Positions 1 to 7,491 of a stretch of 32,737 nt of DNA are shown here, piece by piece (within the stretch, counting starts at the first letter, position 1; each line of letters starts with the position of its first letter). The DNA comes from Solirhodobacter olei (GTDB lineage Bacteria > Pseudomonadota > Alphaproteobacteria > Rhodobacterales > Rhodobacteraceae). Below the pieces are notes generated by a model. The model searched no databases. It had not been told where the DNA came from and saw nothing but the letters and a program-made list of their open reading frames with translations. The stretch is from NCBI RefSeq assembly GCF_004010155.1, contig NZ_RRYH01000004.1, positions 1 through 32,737 on the forward strand, in the 5' to 3' direction. A program made the position numbers and the translations under genes.

Positions 1-90
1 CACGCAACCTTTCCCTCAGATTTGCGCGAATATGGCGGGTTCACAGGAGCAGCAGAAGTCGATCTTGCCCTACCAGCTGTGGTCAAGTGA
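1..90 (+). CDS. Possible 3' end of a truncated gene
   Basis: The first frame is open from the window edge to a TGA and encodes 29 residues ending in LPAVVK. I do not recognise it. Its codons (TTT, TCA, TTG, GAA, TAT, ACA, GGA, GCA) are clearly less GC-rich than those of the other genes here, which could mean a recently acquired gene or simply that this is not coding. A second frame is also open for about 290 bases but is Pro/Arg-rich and looks like chance high-GC read-through. The upstream sequence is needed to decide. Seen: open frame and unusual codon use. Inferred: gene end. Confidence 0.25.
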   Translation, partial: HATFPSDLREYGGFTGAAEVDLALPAVVK

Positions 91-340
91 TTGCAGGTCA
101 GGGACGTGGGTCCGCTTCAGGCCCTGAGCAGACCTTCGGCCACTGGGAGCCAGCCCTGCTCCGGCCCAGTCGCCCCGCCTGGCCCGTGCGGCGTCCCAAA
201 TTTGGTCACTCCCCCTCCGCATCCCCCCGCCCCCGGAACCGCGGCAATCCCGCGCAGCCCGCCCCCCTGTCCCTCGGCCGCCGGCCGTGCTAACCCGCCC
301 CCAACCCGCCACGGCGGATCGCGAGGAAAGGACCCCCGAC
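91..340. other. Non-coding stretch before the micro-protein gene
   Basis: This C-rich stretch has no convincing gene on either strand; the open frames crossing it are dominated by Pro, Arg and Gly and have no ribosome binding site. No tRNA-like fold or clear terminator was seen. It presumably holds the promoter of the micro-protein gene, but I could not place it. Confidence 0.4.
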
Positions 341-445
341 ATGCTCTCAGGCTCGCTGATCTCCATCGGTCTCCTGCTCGTTCATGTCGTGCTGATCGGG
401 ACCGTGATCTACATCATCCGCGTCATCCGCGAGCCGGAGAACTAA
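341..445 (+). CDS. 34-residue single-span membrane micro-protein
   Basis: This short gene starts with ATG preceded, ten bases upstream, by a very strong GAGGAAAGGA ribosome binding site and encodes 34 residues. Residues 5 to 26 are almost entirely hydrophobic (LISIGLLLVHVVLIG then TVIYII), and the tail is charged (RVIREPEN), so the product should be one transmembrane helix with the short charged C-terminus in the cytoplasm by the positive-inside rule. No family is recognised. It lies on the same strand as the downstream acyl-responsive regulator but is separated from it by about 260 bases of repeats and operator-like sites, so co-transcription is uncertain. The coding call rests on the strong ribosome site, the coherent hydrophobic segment and the clean stop. 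Confidence 0.6.
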   Translation: MLSGSLISIGLLLVHVVLIGTVIYIIRVIREPEN

Positions 446-515
446 GCGCCCCGCCGCCCCCGCGCCCTGCCGCGCCCGGCCCGTCTCGCGCGCCGTCCCC
501 GGCGCCGGTGGACTG

Positions 516-559
516 CGGTGCCAAAACGGTGCGAAAGCGGTGTAAAGGCGGTATGGTTC
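516..559 (+). repeat. Four-copy 11-bp CGGTGC direct repeat, array 1
   Basis: Four units begin at 516, 527, 538 and 549, exactly 11 bp apart. They read CGGTGCCAAAA, CGGTGCGAAAG, CGGTGTAAAGG and CGGTATGGTTC, so they decay towards the regulator gene. The 18 bases at 525-542 recur identically at 20057-20074 in a second four-copy array of the same period. Eleven base pairs is about one helical turn, so the CGGTGC faces lie on one side of the DNA. The last unit runs into a palindrome. Function unknown; a protein-binding array or a mobile repeat family are both possible. Confidence 0.75.
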
Positions 560-573
560 AACCATTGAACCAT
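553..573. promoter_or_regulatory. 21-bp perfect palindrome, operator-like
   Basis: ATGGTTCAA and TTGAACCAT are perfect inverted 9-bp arms around the trinucleotide CCA. The site sits about 130 bp upstream of the start of the acyl-responsive regulator gene and overlaps the last unit of the 11-bp repeat array. No T-run follows, so a dimeric repressor site is more likely than a terminator. The binding protein is unknown. Confidence 0.5.
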
Positions 574-659
574 CTCCCCGCACCGCGCCAGCTTTTCTCA
601 ATATTTCCAGTGCCTTGCGGCCCGCCCGTTGCGCCCGTGCGCCATCTTGCGCACGGTCC

Positions 660-689
660 TTTGCAAACCTATCCTGCAAAGACTGCAAA
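660..689. promoter_or_regulatory. TTTGCAAA boxes before the acyl regulator gene
   Basis: A perfect TTTGCAAA box (660-667) is followed by CCTGCAAA (673-680) and ACTGCAAA (682-689), ending 15 bases before the start codon of the regulator. From family knowledge, PccR of Rhodobacter sphaeroides and RamB of actinobacteria recognise paired TTTGCAAA-like boxes. Finding them immediately before the gene of such a regulator suggests negative autoregulation. The spacing here (5 bases between the first two boxes) differs slightly from the four-base spacing I recall for PccR. Confidence 0.6.
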
Positions 690-704
690 CCGGGGGACCC
701 GCCC

Positions 705-2084
705 ATGCCCGCCCAGAAGCTCTACGCCGGCACCACCCTGCGCGAGACGCGCACGGGCCTCGGCCTCACCCAGCGGGCCTTTGCCGAAAAGCTCGGCATT
801 TCATTGCCTTACCTGAACCAAATGGAGAACAACCACCGCCCGCTCTCCGCCGCGGTGGTGCTGGCGCTGGCGGCCGAGTTCGGCTTCGACGTGACAGAGC
901 TGACCACCGGCGACCCGGAGCGCCTCGTGACCGATATGAGAGAAGCCCTTGCGGATCCGGTCTTCCAGGCTACAACACCTGGTATCGCCGACCTACGGCT
1001 GACCGCCTCGAACGCCCCCGCGCTGGCCCGCGCCTTCCTCCATCTCCACCGCGCCTACCGCCAGACCCACGAGCGCCTCGCCTCCCTCGACGAGGCGCTC
1101 GGCCGCGACGACGCCCAGCCCTCCCCGTGGGAGGAGGTCCGCGATTTCTTCCACTACTGCGACAACTACATCGACGCCGTCGACCGCGCCGCCGAACGGG
1201 TCGCGCCCCCCGGCGAGGACCCGGCGGAGGCTGCCCGCAAGGCCTTGGAATCCCGGGGAATAACCCTGGCCCAGGGCGACGCGGCAGAGCTGCGCGCCTA
1301 TGATCCCGTGCGCCGCACCCTGACCCTGTCGGCCCGCGCCGCGCCCGCCACGCGGCGCTTCCAGCTTCTCCACCAGCTCGCGCTCCTGACCCAGGACGAG
1401 CTTCTGGAGGCGACGCTGGACCTCGCCCGCTTCCAGACCGAGACCGCCCGCGCCATCGCCAAGATCGGCATGGCCAACTACTTCGCCGGCGCGGCGCTGC
1501 TGCCCTATCGCCCCTTCCTCGCCGCCGCGCAGGAGATGCGCCACGACCTCGAACGCCTCGCCGACCGCTTCGGTGCCTCGATCGAACAGGTGGCCCACCG
1601 CCTGTCCACCCTGCAACGCCCTGGTGCGAAAGGGATTCCCTTCTTCTTCGTCCGCGTCGACCAGGCCGGAACGATCACCAAGCGCCACTCCGCCACGCGG
1701 CTGCAATTCGCCCGCTTCGGCGGCGGCTGCCCGCTCTGGAACGTCCATGCCGCCTTCGAGACCCCGGGCCGCTTCCTGCGCCAACTGGCCGAGACGCCGG
1801 ACGGCATCCGCTACCTCTGCCTCGCCCGCGACATCTCCAAGCCCGGCGGCAGTTTCCACGCCCGGACCCGCCGCTACGCCATCGGTCTGGGCTGCGAGAT
1901 CGCCCATGCGCGGGAACTGGTCTATTCCGACGGGCTGGACCTCGGCGGCGGGTTCGAACCGATCGGGATCTCCTGCCGGATCTGCGAGCGGCCGGATTGC
2001 CACCAGCGCTCCGTCCCGCCGCTGGAGCGGCGCCTGAGGATCGAGGCCGACCGCCGCGGCCTCCTGCCCTACGAGATCGGCTGA
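705..2084 (+). CDS. Short-chain acyl-responsive transcriptional regulator (PccR/RamB type)
   Basis: The 459-residue product starts with an XRE-type helix-turn-helix (about residues 10-65, with LTQRAFAEKLGISLPYLNQ). A central region resembles the ImmA/IrrE fold but reads HQLAL where a peptidase would have HExxH, so no protease activity is expected. The C-terminal DUF2083-like region carries the cysteine cluster CRICERPDC. This architecture is that of ScfR-family regulators such as PccR and RamB, which sense short-chain acyl-CoA status and control propionyl-CoA or glyoxylate/ethylmalonyl-CoA pathway genes. The ATG at 705 was preferred to an in-frame upstream start at 615 because the homology begins there, GGGGGA precedes it, and the TTTGCAAA boxes would otherwise lie inside the gene. 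No target carboxylase gene is present in the window. Its specific ligand cannot be told from sequence. Confidence 0.85.
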   Translation: MPAQKLYAGTTLRETRTGLGLTQRAFAEKLGISLPYLNQMENNHRPLSAAVVLALAAEFGFDVTELTTGDPERLVTDMREALADPVFQATTPGIADLRLTASNAPALARAFLHLHRAYRQTHERLASLDEALGRDDAQPSPWEEVRDFFHYCDNYIDAVDRAAERVAPPGEDPAEAARKALESRGITLAQGDAAELRAYDPVRRTLTLSARAAPATRRFQLLHQLALLTQDELLEATLDLARFQTETARAIAKIGMANYFAGAALLPYRPFLAAAQEMRHDLERLADRFGASIEQVAHRLSTLQRPGAKGIPFFFVRVDQAGTITKRHSATRLQFARFGGGCPLWNVHAAFETPGRFLRQLAETPDGIRYLCLARDISKPGGSFHARTRRYAIGLGCEIAHARELVYSDGLDLGGGFEPIGISCRICERPDCHQRSVPPLERRLRIEADRRGLLPYEIG

Positions 2085-2096
2085 GCGCAACGAAAA

Positions 2097-2120
2097 ACCG
2101 CCCGGCGCAGGCCGGGCGGT
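2097..2120. terminator. Bidirectional terminator between convergent genes
   Basis: Perfect 10-bp arms ACCGCCCGGC and GCCGGGCGGT enclose a GCAG loop between the convergent regulator and DUF465 genes. The five A residues at 2093-2097 become a U-run for leftward transcripts, so it is a strong terminator for the DUF465 gene and a weaker one for the rightward gene. Confidence 0.85.
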
Positions 2121-2150
2121 CGGTTCATGTCATGGGCAGGCCGGCGCGGC

Positions 2151-2384
2151 TCAGACCGCCTGCAGCATCCGCCGGATCTCGTCCTTCAGGGCAAGGCGGC
2201 GGCGGCGCAGCTCCTCCTCATGGGCCTCGTCGGTCGGGGCCAGGCGGGTCTCGGCCTCATGGACCGCCTCGTTGACCTCTTCGTACTCCGCCACCAGCCG
2301 GGCGAAATGCGCGTCGCGGCCCTTCAGGGCATGCAGCTTGGCGGCATCCTCGGGAAACTCTTCCGTCAAATCATGCGGTTTCAT
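2151..2384 (-). CDS. DUF465 / YdcH family protein
   Basis: The 77-residue product is rich in Glu, Arg, Leu and Ala, with heptad-like spacing that predicts two helices forming a hairpin or coiled coil, as in the small YdcH (DUF465) proteins of 70-80 residues. Their role is not established. The start at 2384 was chosen over an upstream frame extension (to 2435) because an AAAGGA ribosome site lies correctly before it and the family usually begins about here. It is read towards the acyl regulator gene and ends in a shared strong terminator; its own promoter must lie in the 95 bases downstream of the betA stop. Confidence 0.75.
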   Translation of the reverse strand: MKPHDLTEEFPEDAAKLHALKGRDAHFARLVAEYEEVNEAVHEAETRLAPTDEAHEEELRRRRLALKDEIRRMLQAV

Positions 2385-2479
2385 CTGGGCCAGGTCCTTT
2401 TCCAGTCGCGTCGGGGGAAGGCTATCGCCCGCCACCCGACGCGGCCTTGACCCCGATCAAATCCGCCGCCGCGCCGCCG

Positions 2480-4129
2480 TTATCTCTGGCTCTCCTGCCA
2501 GTGCGGATTGACCCAGGGCTCGTCGTTCGAGGGCGCCAGCATCCCGCGCCCCAGCACGTGGTCCGCCGCCTTCTCGCCCACCATGATCGAGGGGCCGTTG
2601 AGGTTGCCGTTGGTGATCCGCGGGAAGACGGAGCTGTCGGCGACGCGCAGCCCCTCCACCCCGATCACCCGGCATTCGGGATCGACCACGGCCATCGGGT
2701 CGTCCGCCCGGCCCAGCCGCGCCGTGCCGCAGGGGTGATAGGCGCTTTCGGCATGTTCGCGGATGAAGGCGTCGATCTCGGCATCGCTCTCCACCGCCTT
2801 GCCGGGCTGGATCTCGTGCTTGACGAACGGGGCGAAGGCCTCCTGCCCGAAGATCTCCCGCGTCAGCCGGATGCAGGCGCGGAAGTCGATCCAGTCCTGC
2901 TCGGTCGACATGTAGTTGAACCGGATGACGGGCGCGTCCTCCGGCCGGGCCGAGCGCAGCGTCACCGCCCCGCGCGAGGGCGAGCGCATCGGGCCGACAT
3001 GGGCCTGGAAGCCATGCCCCTCTGCCGCCGCCTTGCCGTCGTAGCGCACCGCGATGGGCAGGAAGTGATACTGGATATCCGGGTAATCGATCCCGGCGCG
3101 CGAGCGGATGAAGGCGCAGCTTTCGAACTGGTTTGACGCGCCCAGCCCCTTGCCGGTGAACAGCCACTGCGCCCCGATCACCGCCTTGCCGATCAGGTTC
3201 CAGTACTTGTAAAGCGTCACCGGCTTCAGCGAGGCATATTGCATATAGATTTCAAGGTGATCCTGCAGGTTCGCGCCCACGCCGGGGCGATCCGCGACAA
3301 CCTCGATCCCATGCTCCGCCAGGTGCGCCGCCGGGCCGATTCCGGAGAGCATCAGCAGTTTCGGCGTGTTCAGCGAGGAGGCGGCGAGGATCACCTCCGC
3401 CCGCGCCCGGATCACCTCGACCGCGCCGCCCCGGCTGACCTCGACGCCCACGGCGCGGCCCTGCTCGATCACCACCTTGCGGGCGAAGGCGCGCACGACC
3501 GTCACCTTCCCGGTCTTTAGCGCGGGCTTCAGATAGGCATTGGCGGCGGACCAGCGGCGGCCCTTCCAGATCGTCGCCTCCATCGGGCCGAAGCCCTCCT
3601 GCTGGCGGCCGTTGTAATCCGCCGTCACAGGGTAGCCGGCCTCCTTGCCGGCCTCCACGAAGGCATGGAACAGCGGGTTGGTGCGCGGCCCCCGGGTGAT
3701 GTGGAGCGGCCCGTTCGTGCCGCGCCAGCCCTCGTCCGGCCCGCCGTGCCAGCTTTCCATCCGCTTGTAATAGGGCAGCACGTCGGCGAAGGACCAGCCG
3801 GTGGCGCCTGCCTCGGCCCAATGGTCGAAGTCATGCGCATGGCCGCGGACATAGACCATCCCGTTGATCGAGGACGACCCCCCAATCACCTTGCCGCGCG
3901 GCGTGGCCAGGCGGCGGTTGCCCAGATGCGGCTCCGGCTCCGACTGATAGCCCCAGTCGTACGTCTTCATGTTCATCGGGTAGGAGAGCGCCGCCGGCAT
4001 CTGGATGAACGGTCCGGCGTCCGATCCGCCATGCTCGATCACCAGAACCTGCCGCCCCGCCTCGGCAAGGCGATAGGCCATGGCGCACCCGCCGGACCCG
4101 GCGCCGACGACGACGTAATCAGCTTCCAT
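2480..4129 (-). CDS. betA: Choline dehydrogenase, GMC oxidoreductase
   Basis: This FAD flavoprotein (549 residues, normal for BetA) oxidises choline to betaine aldehyde and can often continue to glycine betaine. The N-terminal Rossmann motif GAGSGG is at residues 9-14, the GMC signature [14 protein letters not shown] near 85, and the catalytic HPCGT motif begins at His465, with the conserved NGNLN asparagines near 508-511. The C-terminal EPWVNPHW ending is typical of alphaproteobacterial BetA-like enzymes. The ATG at 4129 follows GGAGGGGG; a GTG one codon upstream is less likely. Its first base is the last base of the preceding glutathione transferase stop codon (TGATG), so the two are translationally coupled and follow betI. 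Other GMC alcohol dehydrogenases are possible, but the adjacent betI and choXWV make choline the natural substrate. Confidence 0.9.
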   Translation of the reverse strand: MEADYVVVGAGSGGCAMAYRLAEAGRQVLVIEHGGSDAGPFIQMPAALSYPMNMKTYDWGYQSEPEPHLGNRRLATPRGKVIGGSSSINGMVYVRGHAHDFDHWAEAGATGWSFADVLPYYKRMESWHGGPDEGWRGTNGPLHITRGPRTNPLFHAFVEAGKEAGYPVTADYNGRQQEGFGPMEATIWKGRRWSAANAYLKPALKTGKVTVVRAFARKVVIEQGRAVGVEVSRGGAVEVIRARAEVILAASSLNTPKLLMLSGIGPAAHLAEHGIEVVADRPGVGANLQDHLEIYMQYASLKPVTLYKYWNLIGKAVIGAQWLFTGKGLGASNQFESCAFIRSRAGIDYPDIQYHFLPIAVRYDGKAAAEGHGFQAHVGPMRSPSRGAVTLRSARPEDAPVIRFNYMSTEQDWIDFRACIRLTREIFGQEAFAPFVKHEIQPGKAVESDAEIDAFIREHAESAYHPCGTARLGRADDPMAVVDPECRVIGVEGLRVADSSVFPRITNGNLNGPSIMVGEKAADHVLGRGMLAPSNDEPWVNPHWQESQR

Positions 4130-4773
4130 CACGCCCCCTCCACGCTCAGCGGGTCGTAAGAGACCATGACATGTTCGGCAAAGGCCGGGCGTTCGGTCAG
4201 GCGCCGGTAATAGGCCTCCACCACCGGGCGGGGGCGGCGCGGCACGTCGATGTCGAACCAGCGGTAAAGCACGTGGCCGATGACGATATCGGCAAGCGTG
4301 AAGGGTCCGCAGACATGGGCCTTGTCGCCCAGCTGCGCCTCCAGCCGGTCAAGCCGGCCCTCGAACCGCTCCAGCGCCCGGGCCAGCGCCGCCGCGTCCC
4401 GGTCCTTCGCCGGCGTGCGCACCCGCGACCAGAAGATCGGCCCGGTGAAATCGCCACTGAACGAGGTCTTGCCCCATTCGGCCCACATGTCCACCAGCGC
4501 CCGCATCGCGGGATCGGCCGGCCAGAACGCCCCGCCATCGCCGTAGCGCGCCGCGAGGTAGCGCAGGATCGCGCAGCTTTCCCAGACCACCAGCTCGCCA
4601 TCCCGGATCGTGGGGACGAGGCCATGCGGGTTCATCGCACGGTATTCGGCCGTGTCGAGCCCGCCGTGGGTATGGCCGTAGTCAAGCCGCTCATGGGCCA
4701 GCCCCAGCTCGCCGATGCCCCACATCACCGCCTGCACATTCGAGGAGGTGGCCCGCCCGTATACCGTAATCAT
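4129..4773 (-). CDS. Glutathione S-transferase family protein
   Basis: The 214-residue product has the two-domain GST layout. Residues 1-80 form the thioredoxin-like domain, with candidate catalytic serines at 10-11 (RATSSN), the cis-proline motif GLVPT near 52 and the glutathione gamma-glutamyl contact [10 protein letters not shown] near 65. Residues 90-205 form the helical domain with the N-capping motif FTLADIVIG. The ATG at 4773 is preceded by AAGGA; the longer frame upstream is Arg/Pro-rich and not protein-like. It sits between betI and betA, where betB or betC is found in many relatives, and its stop overlaps the betA start. The substrate is unknown; the location suggests a role with choline or betaine aldehyde metabolism, for example aldehyde handling, but that is inference. 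Confidence 0.85.
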   Translation of the reverse strand: MITVYGRATSSNVQAVMWGIGELGLAHERLDYGHTHGGLDTAEYRAMNPHGLVPTIRDGELVVWESCAILRYLAARYGDGGAFWPADPAMRALVDMWAEWGKTSFSGDFTGPIFWSRVRTPAKDRDAAALARALERFEGRLDRLEAQLGDKAHVCGPFTLADIVIGHVLYRWFDIDVPRRPRPVVEAYYRRLTERPAFAEHVMVSYDPLSVEGA

Positions 4774-4846
4774 CTTCCGTCCTTGCCTCGGCCCCTGCGG
4801 GCCGTCTTCCCGTCTCGCCCGGCGTGCCCGGCGATCCTCCGGCCCG

Positions 4847-5443
4847 TCAGCCGGGTACCGCCACGCCCGTGTCGCGGATCCGCGCCGCGGCATAGGCCAG
4901 CACCATCTCTGCCGCCTGCCCACGCTCGGCCGGCCGCTCACTCAGCGCCTCGCGGATGTAGACGCCGTCGATCATCGCGCCGATCCCGTCGGCGATCCCG
5001 AGCGCCTGCGCCCCCACCAGCGGGCGCAGGCCCGCCATCAGGTTCGAGCGCAGCCGGCTCTGGTAGATGTGCAAAAGCCGCTTCGCCTCCGGCACCGTCT
5101 GCGCCAGCACGTAGAAGTTCAGCCAGGCCCCCACCGCCTCGCGCCGGAAACTGCCGGAGGCGAAGGAGCCGCGGATCACCGCCTCCAGCCGCTCGCGCGG
5201 GCCGGTCGCGGTTTCCAGCGCGCCGCGCACCTCGGCGCCGTAGAGCGAAAGGACATGACGCATCGCCGCCAGGAACATCTGTTCCTTGTTGCCGAAATAG
5301 TGATGTGCCAGCGCCGAGGACATACCTGCCCGCCTTGCGATCTGGCTCACCGTGACGTCCAGAGAGCGTGCAGAGCCGATCTCCGCGATGGTTGCTTGGA
5401 CCAGCGCGGCCTTTCGGATAGGTTCCATTCCGAGCTTCGGCAT
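4847..5443 (-). CDS. betI: Choline-responsive TetR repressor
   Basis: BetI represses choline uptake and oxidation genes and is released by choline. The 198-residue product has an N-terminal TetR helix-turn-helix (about residues 25-60, with QIARRAGMSSALAHHYFGNK) and begins with the MPKLGMEPIRK sequence characteristic of BetI. Two ATG codons occur in tandem; the second (5443) gives the family N-terminus and lies at better distance from GAGGG. It is read away from choX, 83 bases apart, with a palindrome in the gap, and is followed 73 bases later by the GST-betA pair, with which it probably forms an operon. Confidence 0.92.
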   Translation of the reverse strand: MPKLGMEPIRKAALVQATIAEIGSARSLDVTVSQIARRAGMSSALAHHYFGNKEQMFLAAMRHVLSLYGAEVRGALETATGPRERLEAVIRGSFASGSFRREAVGAWLNFYVLAQTVPEAKRLLHIYQSRLRSNLMAGLRPLVGAQALGIADGIGAMIDGVYIREALSERPAERGQAAEMVLAYAAARIRDTGVAVPG

Positions 5444-5490
5444 CATGCCCTCGCGAAACACTCTTGCCAAACGGGGCTAGCCTGAAGTTT

Positions 5491-5504
5491 ATTGACTCGT
5501 CAAT
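5491..5504. promoter_or_regulatory. Probable BetI operator between betI and choX
   Basis: Perfect 6-bp arms ATTGAC and GTCAAT flank a TC spacer in the middle of the divergent betI-choX gap. The TTGA...TCAA core resembles the BetI operator region known from Escherichia coli. Placement lets one repressor control both the oxidation operon and the importer. Confidence 0.7.
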
Positions 5505-5526
5505 CAACAAAAGCAGGGAGCGCTTG

Positions 5527-6453
5527 ATGACATCCTTCCGTTCAGCCCTCATCGCCGCCACGGCGGCCTTGAGTCTCGCCGGTCCGGCCCTCGGCGCGGG
5601 CTGCGACAAGATCACCTTCTCCGATGTCGGCTGGACCGACATCACCTCCACCACCGCCGTGACGACCTACATGCTGAAGGCGCTCGGCTATAAGACCGAC
5701 ATCAAGGTGCTGTCGGTGCCGATCACCTACACCTCGATGGCCAAGGGCGACGTCGATGTCTTCCTGGGCAACTGGATGCCGTCGATGGAACCGAACATCG
5801 CGCCCTACACCAAGGCCGGCACGGTCGACACCGTGCGCGCCAACCTGACCGGCGCGAAATACACGCTGGCCACCAACAAGTACGGCGCCGCCATCGGCAT
5901 CAAGAGCTATTCCGACCTCGCCGGCCACGCCAAGGCGCTCGACGACAAGATCTACGGCATCGAGCCGGGCAACGACGGCAACGCGATCATCCTGAAGATG
6001 ATCAAGGCGAACTTCGACAACATGAAGAATTTCCACCTCGTCGAAAGCTCGGAACAGGGCATGCTCGCCCAGGTCGCCCGCCTGACCAAGCAGAAGAAGC
6101 CGATCGTCTTCCTCGGCTGGGCGCCGCACCCGATGAACACCAAGTTCCAGCTGACCTACCTGCCGGGCGGCGAGAAATACTTCGGCGGTGATTCGACCGT
6201 CTACACCAACACCCGCGCCGGTTACGTGAAGGACTGCCCGAACGTCGGCCAGCTTCTGAAGAACCTCGTCTTCACCCTGCCGATGGAGAACCAGATCATG
6301 GGCTACATCCTCGACGACGGGATGAAGCCGCAGGCGGCGGCGGTGAAATGGCTGAAGGCCAACCCGAACGCCATCAAGCCCTGGCTCGCAGGCGTGAAGA
6401 CCAAGGACGGCGGCGATGCCGTCGCCGCGGTCGACAAGGCGCTGAAGATGTAA
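5527..6453 (+). CDS. choX: Choline ABC transporter periplasmic binding protein
   Basis: The 308-residue product has a signal peptide (MTSFRSALIA followed by a hydrophobic run, cleavage after about ALGA, residue 24) and a mature glycine-betaine/choline type II binding fold. It keeps every choline contact I recall from Sinorhizobium meliloti ChoX at a constant offset of seven: Trp36, Asp38, Trp83, Tyr112, Asn149 and Trp198 here against Trp43, Asp45, Trp90, Tyr119, Asn156 and Trp205. The aromatic box for the trimethylammonium group is therefore intact. The ATG at 5527 follows AGGGAG; an in-frame TTG/ATG further upstream would overlap the operator. It is the first gene of choXWV, separated from choW by a strong hairpin that probably sets a higher level for this protein than for the membrane parts. 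Confidence 0.95.
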   Translation: MTSFRSALIAATAALSLAGPALGAGCDKITFSDVGWTDITSTTAVTTYMLKALGYKTDIKVLSVPITYTSMAKGDVDVFLGNWMPSMEPNIAPYTKAGTVDTVRANLTGAKYTLATNKYGAAIGIKSYSDLAGHAKALDDKIYGIEPGNDGNAIILKMIKANFDNMKNFHLVESSEQGMLAQVARLTKQKKPIVFLGWAPHPMNTKFQLTYLPGGEKYFGGDSTVYTNTRAGYVKDCPNVGQLLKNLVFTLPMENQIMGYILDDGMKPQAAAVKWLKANPNAIKPWLAGVKTKDGGDAVAAVDKALKM

Positions 6454-6474
6454 TCGGTCTGTGTGACCGACGAC

Positions 6475-6498
6475 GGGCCCCGGCCACAGCCGGGGCCC
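6475..6498 (+). terminator. Intercistronic hairpin between choX and choW
   Basis: Perfect 10-bp arms GGGCCCCGGC and GCCGGGGCCC enclose a CACA loop 21 bases after the choX stop. No U-run follows, only GAACTTT. In ABC operons such hairpins protect the upstream binding-protein mRNA or cause partial termination, giving more ChoX than ChoW/ChoV. Which effect applies here is inference. Confidence 0.7.
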
Positions 6499-6654
6499 GA
6501 ACTTTCCACGAATGGTTGACATTCGCCCCGGGGACACCGTTCCCTGAAGCGGATAAGGGCGTGCGCGAGGCGCCGCCGCCATGACCGCAGGGCCCGGCCG
6601 GGGGGACGCCGGCGCGGCCCCGCAAGCGAGGCTGAAGGGGGCCGGCGCAGAGCA

Positions 6655-7491
6655 ATGCTCAACTGGGTAACCGACTACAAGATCCCTGTCGGCGATGTGG
6701 CAAGCGCCGTCGTCGATTGGGTGCAGGGCCATCTCGGCTGGCTACTGAACGGCCTGTCGGACGTGATGAGCACGGCCATCAACATCATCGAATGGCTGCT
6801 GCAGACGCCGCCGCCGATCGTCATCGTCATCGCCTTCGTGGCGCTGACCTGGGGGCTGCAACGCTCTTGGAAGACCTGTCTTCTGGTCTTCCTCGGGCTG
6901 CTCTTCATCCTCAACCAGGGCTACTGGCAGGAGACGACGCAAAGCCTGACGCTGGTGCTCGCCGCCTGCATCGTGTGCATGGGGATCGGCGTGCCGATCG
7001 GCATCTATGCCGCGCACCGGCCCGCGGTCTACCGCGCCATCGCCCCGATCCTCGACCTGATGCAGACGCTGCCGACCTTCGTCTACCTCGTTCCCACCAT
7101 CGTCTTCTTCGGGATCGGCATGGTGCCGGGCCTGCTTGCCACGGTGATCTTCGTGCTGCCCGCCCCGATCCGGATGACCCAGCTCGGCGTCGCCGAAACC
7201 CCGGCCGCGCTGATCGAGGCGGCCGAGGCCTTCGGCGCCACCTCCCGCCAGAAGCTCTGGAAGGTGGAGCTGCCCTACGCCTTTCCGCAGATCATGGTCG
7301 GTCTGAACCAGACCATCATGCTCTCGCTCTCCATGGTGGTGATCTCGGCGCTGGTCGGCGCCGACGGGCTCGGCGTGCCGGTGGTGCGCGCGCTCGGTTC
7401 GGTCAACACCGCGCTCGGCTTCGAATCGGGCTTCGTCATCGTCGTCGTGGCGATCCTTCTCGACCGCATGCTGAGGGTGAGCCGAAAATGA
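6655..7491 (+). CDS. choW: Choline ABC transporter permease
   Basis: The 278-residue inner-membrane permease has about six hydrophobic segments (near residues 52-68, 74-87, 96-116, 140-168, 218-233 and 258-272). Between the fourth and fifth lies the EAA loop that contacts the ATPase (EAAEAFGATSRQKLWKVELP, about 186-205). This is the ProW/ChoW layout. The 201-base gap after choX is unusually long for this operon and carries a hairpin; only a weak GAAGGGGG precedes the start, at greater than ideal distance. The stop overlaps the choV start as ATGA, so the permease and ATPase are translationally coupled. Confidence 0.93.
   Translation: MLNWVTDYKIPVGDVASAVVDWVQGHLGWLLNGLSDVMSTAINIIEWLLQTPPPIVIVIAFVALTWGLQRSWKTCLLVFLGLLFILNQGYWQETTQSLTLVLAACIVCMGIGVPIGIYAAHRPAVYRAIAPILDLMQTLPTFVYLVPTIVFFGIGMVPGLLATVIFVLPAPIRMTQLGVAETPAALIEAAEAFGATSRQKLWKVELPYAFPQIMVGLNQTIMLSLSMVVISALVGADGLGVPVVRALGSVNTALGFESGFVIVVVAILLDRMLRVSRK

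Noticed and set aside
615-704. Upstream start for the acyl regulator
   Set aside because: It would put the TTTGCAAA boxes inside the gene and add 30 residues not seen in the family.
91-816. A 241-codon rightward open frame
   Set aside because: Pro/Arg/Ala-rich, no ribosome site, and it overlaps the micro-protein gene, the repeat array and the regulator start; typical of high-GC chance frames.
6516-6521. TTGACA as an internal choW promoter -35
   Set aside because: No -10-like hexamer lies 16-18 bases downstream.
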